Below are positions 54,894 to 64,000 of a stretch of 64,000 nt of DNA, one piece after another. A program made the position numbers and the translations under genes. The stretch is from Otatea glauca (taxonomy: Eukaryota; Streptophyta; Magnoliopsida; Poales; Poaceae), in NCBI GenBank assembly GCA_036346275.1, contig JAYEVK010000031.1, forward strand, positions 62,001 through 126,000, in the 5' to 3' direction. Numbering within the stretch: position 1 is the stretch's first letter; every line of letters begins with the position of its first letter. The notes beneath the pieces are model-generated. The model had not been told where the DNA came from and did not search any database. It saw nothing but the letters and a program-made list of their open reading frames with translations.

Positions 54894-57735
54894 TGTCGGG
54901 ACCCGGATTTGCAAATCCGAAACCCTCTATGTATACTGCACTAGTCCAAGATCACGCTAGTGCACACAGTGGAAACATAGATGAAATATCATTCCATACA
55001 ACGAATTAACTAAGAAGAAGCAAATTATTATTGAATAAAGCAAACGACCTTATGGTCAATGTTTACACCATTATGCCTTAAGGGCTTAAGAAACAAATAC
55101 TATTGCAATGAAAAGATAACTTGAACCATTCGACATGCCACAGCAATCGTCTGGGAACGCCTTCCTAATCCACGTAGTCTTCATAGAATTCCTCCTCATG
55201 ATATTCATTATCTCCTTCAGCAACTGATCAACAAGGGCATAAAGCCGTGAGTACAAAGGTACTCAGCAAGCCGTAGGGAATTGATGCAATATTTTCATGC
55301 ACGGCTTGACAAGGATGGCTATATGTTTAATTTGCAGAAAGCAATAACTTGAATTGAAATACAATAAATAGATTGAAAGCATATTTATGAAAGCATAAAT
55401 AAATAACTGGTAGATCAATGATAGACAACAAAACAACAGTGAACTCCCCATTCACATCCCAACAATTCCACATTCCACAATTCATGAAAACACTTTATAC
55501 CCCGTGTGAAATTCCTGCTTTGTCCATGATCATGACGCGCTATTCGAATAGTTTTACACTCTGCAGAGGTTGTACAACTTTACCCACAAGAAATGAACAT
55601 CTCTTTGTGCAATCGATCTTAACACACTTCCTTTGTTGTGTCGCAGAGATATCATGACAAAGCCTTTACAATGCAATCGTCTAAACTCAGACGCTTCGCT
55701 AAGGTTTCGCCTTTAGGGCCCTCTCTTGCCTTGCGAATCTACCCGCCCATCCCGAACCCACACCACCAATGGCAAGACTCAAGGCTAGACATTACAAATT
55801 AATCACCTAGGTCTGTCCCATTCCGCATGTGGTAGTACGGTTAGGCCCAGTTCAATGGCGCACAAGATTAAGTCCTTAAATTGTCTCGTGCAAGACATCC
55901 ACATCCCAATGTGCTAGAAAGCACCCCTTTATCGCACGATCACTTGCCCGAGGGAAAACAATTGCTCAACCAAGACCAATGGCAAACCCCGCCATGGTAC
56001 AACAAATTTTACAACAGTGGCTAACGGCCACGATTCAATATCTCATTAAGTCAATATTAACATTATCCACATGTGACATGAATCCCAACGTATATGTAAG
56101 CATGTCTAAGCATAGCTACGATAACCCAATGTTGGTATAATGATTATGTCCAACTAGTAATGTCCCAACCTAGGTTTAACAATGGATACATGGCATACAA
56201 CCAATCAAGGTGGCATAATATCAACTAGGCATACATCTACTCCCATTAAATAAACATTGATACGTAAATAGCATGCAAGTGTATAAAATAAATTACTTTG
56301 CAAACATAGGATCAATATGATCAAGGTTACGACTTGCCTTGCTGATCTAGTGCTGAATCTTGGTCTTCGAAGTCTTCGTTCGCTCCCTCGGAATTAGCGT
56401 CTACCGGAAAAGAAGCAACAAAACCAAATAAATACAAAACAGAGACTCAAACCAGCTCAAAACTGAAAATAATTGGCTCTGGAAGATAGATCTTGATTTT
56501 AGAAAAATTTAGAAACTTGAATCGCCTCAATCGGAGTTCGTATGAGCGAGAACGGGCCTCCGAAAGATTAAATTCAGAGAAAATACATAAAATCAGAATT
56601 TCTGGATTTATTTTTGTACTGAAAAAGCGATTTATTGCGCAATCACTGACGTCATCGGTTCACGGTGAACTGGGTTCACGGCACGGGCTCGGTTCACCGT
56701 GCACCCGGTGCACGGCTGACGTCGGCGCTTGCGTCGGCAAACGGCTGAGGTGGCAGCTGACGCGGCACACCCGCGCCGGCTGACACGGCGCAGACGTGGT
56801 TGTCCACACGTCGCGCATCTGATGGCGACACAGGATCGAGCGGCGGGGACGCAAGGCTCGGGCAGCTGAGACGTGGCCAGATCCGAGACGTCCAAAGCAG
56901 ATCGGGTGGCCACGATTCGGTGAAGGAGGACGGCGGCGAGCGGCGGCGCGGGGCTTACCGGAGGCGAAGAAGGAGACGCGGCCAACGGCGAAGACGCGAC
57001 GGTTCGGACACGGGACAAGGCGGATCGAAAAGGGGGCGACGCGGGCAAGGCAAAGAGGCCAACGACGGCGGCGGAGATGCACCGGCGGCGAAGAACACTG
57101 CGGCGGAAGGTTTCAGCACGGCGAGGAACTTCGGCGAGGTCGCAGCGACGGTCGGTGAGATCTTGGGCGACGCAAGATGGGGCGACAAAGCGGCGGAAAA
57201 CGGCGACTCGGGCGGGTGTACACAGCATTTATAGCCTCGGAGGCGTGTTCGACCGGAACCGAGCGGGCGACGCGTGCGCGCGAGGACTCCAGCAATGGCG
57301 GTTAGGGTTTCGCTCATGGCGGCGAGCCGGGCCTACTGGTCATGCTGGGCGAGCGAGCGGGCCGAGGCGGACTGGGCCGAGGCAACGCGGGAGGGAATGG
57401 GCCGTGAGACAGGCTGGAAAGGATTCGGCCCGACAGCGATTTGGAAAAATAAAACCATTTTCCGATTTTATATAATTCCAGAAATCCGAATAAAACCAAA
57501 TAAATTCAAATAATATCAAATAAATTCAGAAAAATCCCCAAAAATACAGAAAAATTCCTTGGAGCACAAATTAACCCAACTAAAACTGAAATTCTTTAGT
57601 TTGATGAATGGTTTAGCCAAATTAAATCCTTTCATTTATGGAAAATTCAAATTAAGCTGGAATTAATTCAAAGAAATGCAAATGGTTCATCTTTGATTTC
57701 TAACATTCCAAAACTTCAATTTTTGGGATGTTACA
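54894..57735 (-). repeat. 5' LTR of Tekay element
   Basis: 2842 bp, followed by GATAC. It carries TATAAAT at 57226-57233 (minus), donor CCG/GTAAGC at 56959/56958 and microexon 56338-56400. Differences from the solo copy 46005-48857 cluster as small indels around CNG sites, for example near 55515-55540, 55675-55770 and 56715-56780. Confidence 0.92.
56338..56400 (-). other. putative 63-nt acidic microexon in LTR (right copy)
   Basis: Same sequence and signals as 47464-47526. In the primary transcript it would lie about 560 bases after the leader donor. The encoded stretch is strongly acidic (9 of 21 residues Asp or Glu). Downstream, the wording DHIDPMFAK occurs in a neighbouring frame. Confidence 0.45.
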
Positions 57736-58463
57736 GATACCCATATCCGACTGGTGTTGGATATAGCTTAGGCTCAACGTGGAGCGTATCATATTTATGT
57801 GGCTCTTGGCCGAGTGATACCCATAGCCGACTTCTGTAGGATATAGCTTAGGCTCAACTTGGAGCGTATCAAGTTTTTCTTGGCTCATGGTCGAGTGATG
57901 CCCATACCCGATCGATGTAGGATATGGCTCGTCCGACTTGGGACACATCGAGGTTTATCCGAACGGTGCACTCGCATCGCTTATTACGACGCATAGCTTT
58001 TCGACCCTCATGGGGCATACCATTGATTCGCGCCGCTTAGACTCAACTTATGATATATGATTCCGCTATGCGGTAACCACCTAGCGACCAGCGTGGGGCA
58101 TATCACAAGAAGATATATTTTTATCCGATTGAGGATTCCACGCCCCGCTTAGCACTGTAAGTGGTTAAACGTCCCATCGTGGGGTACAACGTGTCCCAAA
58201 TATGACTTTGTCAAACCACGACTATCTCTCGCAAGTCGTAATGTCGGTCACCAAATCATTATGGAGGGTACGGAAGGGCGAGGCGTTTCGCAATATTTTT
58301 CCCGCCGATTCGGCGAAAACCTAATTTTTTCCCCTTTAAGGGCTAGGCCATGCGTCACCCGACGGTTCATTCTTTCCGCTGCGCACTCTTGCCCCTTCTG
58401 CTTCCTTCTCTCCGATTTCTCCGCCGCTAGGGTTATCCGTTGCCATTGATCTCTCCTTCGAAG
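57736..58463 (+). promoter_or_regulatory. minisatellite and upstream region of antisense ORF
   Basis: 57736-57955 holds the last three minisatellite units. 57960-58250 is non-coding. 58330-58350 has CCCCTTTAAGGGC, the nearest TATA-like box, and a pyrimidine-rich leader (58380-58460) precedes ATG 58464. It is the likely promoter of the antisense gene, inferred from position. Confidence 0.45.
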
Positions 58464-61089
58464 ATGTCTTCTCCGTCCAAGATCTCCTCCTCGCAGCCTT
58501 CGCCCCAGGATTGGATGACCTCGATCACGTCAGAGGAGAAATTGCAGTCCATGGTGAAGGATGGGGTTTTCCCAGATTTGGCTTTGATCTCCGCTCGGCC
58601 GGCTGCTAGTGAATCCATCCCCACTCCTCATCCTGAAGAAGTCGTGGTATTTGAGTCTTTCTTCCAGCGCGGGCTGGGTCTTCCGGCCTGCGCTTTTCTC
58701 CGTGGCCTTCTTTTCTTCTATGGCATCGAGTTGGTGAACTTGAATCCCAACTTTATATTGCTAATCTCTATCTTTATTCACCTTTGCGAAGCTTTCTTGG
58801 GCATCCGCCCTCATTTTGATCTTTTCCGCCATTTTTACCTTTCAAGCCCTATCCTCAAGAGCGACCCCAAGGTAATTGGGGAGCCGGATTCCAGCTTCGG
58901 GAGGGGCTAAAGAAATCATATTTCGCTATTCCTTTCAAGTCTTCAAATAAAGGCTGGAACCAGGAGTGGTTTTATTGTGCCAATCCTGATCCAGCTCTCC
59001 CTTCTTTCGTCGGGCGTTGGCCGAAGGTGTTCCTCTCCTGGTCCTCTGTTGGTGATGCCTGCAACATGGATCAAGTGCGGGACCTCTTGGTGCTCATCAG
59101 CAAATTAAAGGAGGGGGCCTCACTCGGGTTGGCCTGGCCCTTCACTTCGTTGCTCACCGGATTCAGCCCCTGAAGGAGCGCGACCATCTGGGGTATCAGT
59201 TTGAGGGGAGGGATGATCTGACCTGGGAATTATCCGACTTAATAACGAAAGAGCAGATTTTTGCTCGCGTAGGCGTTTTTTTATCCCGAGCATCGAGATG
59301 CCCACCAGATTCCCCAAGGCCTTCTCTGCATCAAATCCTCCTCCTGAGGTGAGAAAGTTTTGCCGATAGATTTTTACATCTGTCTCTTGAATGACTTCTG
59401 ACTTTTAATCTCCCTTTCCAGGATCAGTGGCTTTCTTTAGCGACGCGCCTCTTCCGGAAATGCCCGCTCGTATAGGCGACTCCCCGAAGCGGCCAACGAG
59501 CTCTCCTGCGGGAGATCCCACCACCAAGAAGGGGAAGAAGACGGTGGCCAAGGACCCCGCGAAGCTCCGGCGCCCGACTGGTGGTCCCAAGATCCAAGGA
59601 CTATCAGCACGAGCCCCGGTGTCTTCAAGTCCCTTTTCCAGTGAGCCCGCGGCACAGCCGAGTCCGACTGCAAGGGACTCGGGGGGTCGACAGGGGCCCA
59701 GGGTACCAATCGGTGCAGCCCCGAGTGGTCCTTCCGGGAGCAGCTCGGCCACTCAGAAGAAGCCCCCGATGAGGATGAAGAAGTCCGACAGGTTTGTCAC
59801 CTTATTGACTCTTATTTGACGCGTTCCGCCGGCTTGTTTACTTACGGGTCTTCTTATAGGAATCCTTCGCTCGATGCTCCTGTCGGGACACCATCTAGGG
59901 CTCCTGAAGAGACTGGGCCCACGGAGGTTCAAGTCCCGGTTGAGGGGACTTCGCCTAGGGACACAGGAGCGCCCCCCGAGCCTCGGCCGCCTTCGCCGAT
60001 GCCTCAAGCCAAAGATCGCTCGCTGCCCAGAGCCCATCCCCGTCCATCCCCGAGGTTGAGGAGATCTCTGGTTCCGCCGACTCCGCCGCCCCGGCCATAA
60101 TGCAGTGCGTGGGTTGATGAGGAGGACGGCTTAAAGCTCCTGGACGACTCGGAGGAGGAGAGGGAGAGGAATGACTTTTACAGTCATGCCCCTGCTTGTG
60201 CCCACCTAGCCCGGGTAAAATTTTCTCTATTCTCGCCGTCTTCTCGCTTATGTCGGTCAGCTCGTAGTCACCTTTACGTGTGGTGATTACAGAAATTAGG
60301 GGAACGCTCCGAGAAGAAGTCCGAGTACTTCCAAAAGATGCTTCCAGAGGTCCGGACGAGCTAGGAATATCTGGTCGAGCTTGAGCAGATCAAGGCTAGA
60401 TATGCGGGCGAGCTGCGAGCTCTTCGGTCGGAGGTCCAGGCGCTGCGGGCTGAGAGGGAGACCCTTGGCAAGAGAAGATAGATGTCGTTGGCTCCCTTCG
60501 CGGTAGATATTTCCCGGACCATCTCATGTTTTCATTTAATCGTCTAGCTTTTTGATCTTCTTATCTTCGTGTCAGCTCGGGACTCTGCTAATGTAAAGCT
60601 CCAGGGGTAGCTTAAAACTTTAGAGAAGGAGCTAGAAGGTACGGTTGGCAGCTTGGACCTCCCATGTCTTCATTGCTTTCTTGGTACTTCTTAATACTCT
60701 GTCTTGCAGATTATAAGCTCAAAACACGAGCGCAATACGCCATTTTAACGAAAAATTCGAAGCCCTTGAGGCATCTTGCGCCAGGCTTCATGAAGCCTCT
60801 GAGCCGCTGTTGAGAATTCGCTTCATCCCGAGGTGAGAGGCCACTCAGTAGGGGTCAGGTCATCTCTCAACTGGAGGAAGCCCCCGAGGCGCTTAAGAAA
60901 CTCTTGAAGGAAACAGCGACCAATGGTGCTAGCCAGGCTTTGGCAATCATCAAGTCGCTCTATCCCCTAGTGGATCTTGAAGCCGTTAAGGAAGGCTACG
61001 CCTACAATATAGATGAAGATCGGACCACCGAGCTCTGGGAGAAAGTCAAGGATGCCTTTATGGCCATTGTAGAAACTCTAGAGCTGTAA
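58464..61089 (+). pseudogene. antisense multi-exon ORF of Tat element (PF04195-type)
   Basis: The N-terminal domain (58464-58910, then another frame to 59350) reads EEVVVFESFFQRGLGLPACA, FLRGLLFFYGIELVNLNPN and HLCEAFLGIRPHFDLF. This is the wording of the grass domain called putative gypsy type transposon (PF04195). Intron-like breaks follow: GAG/GTGAGA at 59350 to CAG 59421; CAG/GTTTGT near 59790 to TAG/GAATCC near 59860; CGG/GTAAAA near 60210 to CAG near 60292. The middle is Pro/Ser-rich and basic (TTKKGKKTVAKDPAKLRRP). The C-terminal half is coiled-coil (VELEQIKARYAGELRALRSE) and ends DAFMAIVETLEL, TAA 61089. Stops at about 60104, 60361 and 60614 and a frameshift near 58900 break it. Function unknown. 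It runs tail-to-tail with pol, 254 bp apart. Confidence 0.78.
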
Positions 61090-61343
61090 AACGAGATATA
61101 TGAAAAAATTTCTTTGTTCATGCATCTTGCCTTTCAAGTATGCTGCTTTGTCCGAGTGGTTTCGACATATCGTTATCCGACTAGTCCAGCCCCCAGGCTC
61201 TAAGGCGTGGTTCATGACGCATGTCTCAGAGTCTTAATCATCGTAGGAGCGAAGCACTCGGACGCATAACTTACGAGAAGTTTGAACGAAAATAACTTTA
61301 AGAGCAAACATTTATTCGTAAAGAAACAATTGAATTACAAAGT

Positions 61344-62600
61344 TCAGGTGAAAAAACGACGTAGCTGTTCTATGTTCCAAGTGTTGCTGACTGCCGTGCC
61401 ATCTTCACGCTTGAGCTTATAAGCTCCAGGGCGTATCACCTCATCGATGACGCAAGGGCCTTCCCAGCTTGGGGAGAGCTTATGATCGCACTTCTGATTC
61501 TTTCTAAGGACCAGGTCTCCTTTAGAGAACGCGCGGCTCCTCACATTGCGTCCGTGATAGCGACGTAAGCACTGAAGATATCTTGTCGACTGGATTGTTG
61601 CGATGTCTTTGGCTTCCTCCAGCCGATCGAGGTCTTCTTACCGGCTCTCTTCCGAAGTGACTTCTTCATAGCTCCGAACCCGTGGGGATCCGAATTCTAA
61701 CTCGGTGGGGAGGACCGCCTCTGATCCATACACCAGGAAGAAAGGTGACTGCCCGTTTGCTCTGCTAGGGGTGCTTCGTAGCCCCCAGAATACCGAAGGC
61801 AATTCTTTGACCCACCGAGTGGCGTATGGTTTGAGACGATCGAAAATCCTTGCCTTTAGGCCTTGTAAAACCATGCCGTTGGCTCGCTCAACCTGCCCAT
61901 TACTGGGTGTGCTAACGATGCGGCGTATCTTTATGCCGAGTTTGCCGCACCAGTCTTGAAATATGCTGCCTCTAAATTGGGTGCCATTATCCGTGATGAT
62001 CCGGTTTGGTACACCGAATCTAACCAAGATTTCATGGAAGAATTATTTGGCCTTTGCAGCTGTGATTGTGGCAACTGGCTTAGCCTCAATCCATTTAGTG
62101 AATTTGTCGACAGCCACGAAGAGGTGAGTGTAGCCGCCTTGGGCCTTCTTCAAAGGTCCCACCATGTCCAGCACCCAGACCGCAAACGGCCAGGTGATTG
62201 GGATAGTTTGTAGCTCTTGTGCCGGTTTGTTCATGTGTCGCGCAAAGAACTGGCATCCTTCGCATGTATGGACGATGTCCTCCGTGTCAGTGACAGCAGT
62301 CGGCCAGAAAAATCCCTGACGATAAGCCTTACCAACTAGGGTTGATGACGCCGAGTGGTTCCCGCAGACTCCCGAGTGGATCTCCTTGAGGAGATCTCTT
62401 CCTTCTTGCTCTGATATGCACCGTCGTAGTACACCAGAGGAGCTCTTGTGATAGAGTTCTTCCCTGATCACTGCATAGCTCTTGCTTCGGCGCATTGTTT
62501 GTTCGGCTTGTACGCGGTCTTCGGGTAATTCGTCCTTCGTCAAATAGTCCAGAAATGGAGCTGTCCAATCGGGGGTAATGACTAGAACTTCAGCTTCAAC
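61344..62600 (-). pseudogene. Tat-type integrase
   Basis: Minus strand: zinc domain LLKEIHSGVCGNHSASSTLV ... CEGC (about 62395-62250), then WVLDMVGPLKKAQGGYTHLF (Asp near 62172). After a frame break at 62030-62043 come RIITDNGTQFRGSIF (second Asp) and PSNGQVERANGMVLQGLKAR (Glu). The C-terminal domain 61544-61344 reads KGDLVLRKNQ and WEGPCVIDEVIRPGAYKL, ending at TGA just left of 61344. All catalytic acidic residues are present; there are at least two frame breaks (62035, about 61590). Confidence 0.87.
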
Positions 62601-63197
62601 GTTTCTCTCCGTCGGGGCGTTCGAGTTTGACCGAGTGCTAATCGTGGGTTTATGAATTTCTTCCACGAACACTCCCACGGGCATTGTGGACTGGCATGAT
62701 CCCATTTTCGCCAGCTCGTCTGCCGCTTCATTGTCCCGACGGAGCACATGAACGAGCTCCAGGCCGTCAAAGTTGCCTTCCAGCTTGCGTACCTCCTGGC
62801 AATAGGCAGCCATGTTGTCTTCGATGCAGGACCATTCTTTTTGCACTTGATTGACCACGAGCATTGAATCTCCGCGGACCGCCAAACATTGGATACCGAG
62901 CGATATGGCGATACGGAGCCCATGGATGAGTGCCTCGTACTCGGCGGCGTTGTTTGATGTGGGAAAAAGTATCTGCAGAACGTACCTCAATCTTTCTCCA
63001 CTTGGTGATATAAGCACAATACTAGCCCCCGCGCCACTGAGCATGAGGGAACCGTCGAAGTACATAGTCCAATACTCGGGTTCTTTGATGACCACCGGAT
63101 TTTGAAGTTTCGTCCACTCGGCCGACTTGAGACTTGATGGCTGTGCGAGGCTTGAAAAGGATATCAAAAGCTCCAAGCTCGACTGCCCATTTTGCAA
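62601..63197 (-). pseudogene. Tat-type second (archaeal-like) RNase H
   Basis: In one frame with the integrase zinc domain (63197-62043). Shows the four-acid site: WTMYFDGS (Asp), NNAAEYEALIHGLRIA (Glu), VRGDSMLVVNQV (Asp) and NEAADELAKMGS (Asp). A second RNase H between the first RNase H and integrase is diagnostic of Tat-lineage gypsy elements. The domain itself is intact. Confidence 0.88.
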
Positions 63198-64000
63198 TTC
63201 TTCCGGTGGCCTCCTGGTTGTGAAGAATGTCTCCTATTAGGAAGGAGGTGACAACCGAAACGACATGCTCTTGGAAGTAGTGCTTGAGTTTGCGAGATGT
63301 AAGAAGTACGGCATATAACAATTTCTGTACTTGCGGATACCGCACCTTAGATTCACTCAGGACCTCGCTAACGAAGTAAACTGGGTGTTGGATCTTTTGT
63401 ACGTGGCCCGGCTCCTCCCTTTCTACAATGACCACAGCGCTGACTACATGAGTCGTTGTCGCGATGTAAAGTAGAAGAGGTTCTTCTGGCATCGGCGAAA
63501 GCAAGACCGGGGGCGTTGTTAAGAAGGCCTTTAGATCTTGAAACGCTTGCTGTGCCTCTGGCGTCCATTGGAAATTGTCCTGCTTCTTGAGGAGTTTAAA
63601 GAATGGCATACCTCGCATACCCAGTCGGGAAATAAACCTCGAAAAGCGCCATGCATCCTGTAAGCTTCTGGATGTCCTTTTGGCAAGTCGGCGCTTCCAT
63701 ATTTGATATGGCCCTGATCTTCTCTGGGTTGGCCTCAATGCCTCGTTGGGATACGATAAACCCAAGCAGTTTTCCCGAAGATACTCCGAAAACACACCTC
63801 TTGGGATTAAGCTTCATACTGAAAGCCCTTAGACTCTCGAACGTCTCGGTCAGGTCGGCGGTGAGGTCCTTCTTTTCCCATGTCTTCACCACGACATCGT
63901 CCACATATGCCTCCACATTGCGTCCGAGCTGGACGTGAAAACACCGCTGTATTGCTCGCTGATACGTAGCACCAGCATTTTTCAACCCGAATGCCATTGT
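63022..64000 (-). pseudogene. Tat-type reverse transcriptase (C-terminal) and first RNase H, cut by window end
   Basis: 63997-63596: MAFGLKNAGATYQRAIQRCF, the catalytic AYVDDVVVKT (about 63895-63920) and KCVFGV-type palm end. A frame break near 63600 follows. 63795-63022 holds the first RNase H: FQWTPEAQQAFQDLKAFLTT, HVVSAVVIVERE and VRYPQVQKLLYAVLLTSRKL. Its Asp is partly degraded (LLLYIATTTH in place of the usual LYLAAS), as often in Tat elements, where the second RNase H is thought to take over. The RT N-terminus lies beyond 64000. Confidence 0.87.

Larger units (their letters stand above)
49632..57735 (-). mobile_element. Tekay chromovirus, nearly complete (3' LTR truncated)
   Basis: The 5' LTR is 54894-57735 (2842 bp) with GATAC following at 57736. 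The PBS is at 54878-54889 and the internal region at 49780-54893, on the minus strand. The 3' LTR keeps only its first 148 bp (49632-49779). Polypurine tract at 49780-49793. Domain order gag, protease, RT, RNase H, integrase, chromodomain identifies a chromovirus. Long LTRs starting TGTAACATCCC fit the Tekay/Del clade. Many frameshifts make it inactive. Confidence 0.9.
44299..64000 (-). mobile_element. Tat/RIRE2-type gypsy element, 3' part, interrupted by Tekay element
   Basis: Order on the minus strand from the right edge: RT, RNase H, second RNase H, integrase (63997-61344), then a plus-strand antisense ORF (58464-61089), an 80-bp minisatellite, a non-coding 3' region and the 3' LTR (44299-44787). 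Dual RNase H and an antisense extra ORF between pol and 3' LTR mark the Tat lineage (RIRE2/Retand group). Gag and the 5' LTR lie beyond the window. A Tekay element and a duplicated segment occupy 46005-57735. Confidence 0.85.

Noticed and set aside
56632..57234. Open frames up to 198 codons on both strands in GC-rich DNA (also at 47758-48635, 33769-34548, 10937-11796)
   Set aside because: They lie in LTR leaders, differ between the two LTR copies, occur on both strands at once and show no domain. High GC content removes stop codons by chance.

Overview
This window is intergenic plant DNA from a large, repeat-rich grass genome (Poaceae, possibly panicoid; the species cannot be read from the sequence). 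Almost all of it is nested LTR retrotransposons. The only host-gene material is a cluster of captured exon pieces. I see no intact host gene, rRNA, CRISPR array or complete tRNA gene. Insertion boundaries were fixed by eye from TG...CA termini, exact 5-bp target-site duplications (TSDs), primer-binding sites (PBS) and polypurine tracts (PPT).

Layout. (1) 1-7.69 kb: a decayed CRM-like Ty3/gypsy element on the minus strand (3' LTR 805-1462, pol 1463-4659, gag 4660-6166), sitting in the left part of a Tekay-type LTR. (2) 7692-11830: a Tekay-type solo LTR (TSD GAATC) that contains a CRM-like solo LTR (8779-9436, TSD CCTCG) at the same site. Region (1) and region (2) are therefore two copies of one insertion locus. 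(3) 11.8-15.0 kb: AT-rich or LTR-like DNA without an identifiable gene. (4) 15.2-17.2 kb: exon fragments of three unrelated genes in the same direction: a heavy-metal-associated HIPP protein, a ZIFL-type MFS transporter and an EGY2-like site-2 protease. A CACTA transposon end follows (to 18083). (5) 18549-28475: a complete Sirevirus-like Ty1/copia element (TSD AACGT). (6) 28493-42935: two copies of a second Ty1/copia family sharing the middle LTR. The first copy is cut in its reverse transcriptase by a long solo LTR (28740-36488, TSD TGAGT), which itself carries another solo LTR (33536-36342, TSD TTTAT). (7) 43553-44115: a CACTA subterminal repeat array. (8) 44299-64000+: a Tat/RIRE2-type gypsy element on the minus strand (3' LTR, 80-bp minisatellite, antisense multi-exon ORF, pol with dual RNase H). 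A Tekay chromovirus is inserted in its minisatellite, present both as a solo LTR (46005-48857, TSD GATAC) and as a nearly complete copy (49632-57735). The host flank is duplicated between them.

How it fits together. None of the elements looks autonomous today: every gag-pol has stops and frameshifts. The most interesting signals are: a conserved leader layout inside four diverged Tekay-type LTRs (TATA box, GC-rich leader, splice donor, acceptor, acidic in-frame microexon, mostly a GC donor); the HIPP/ZIFL/EGY2 capture beside a CACTA end; the spliced antisense gene of the Tat element; and three cases of tandem duplication of a retrotransposon locus, two of them pairing a full copy with a solo LTR. 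Those two cases, together with clustered copy differences at CNG sites, raise the question of false duplication or base-calling error in the assembly.
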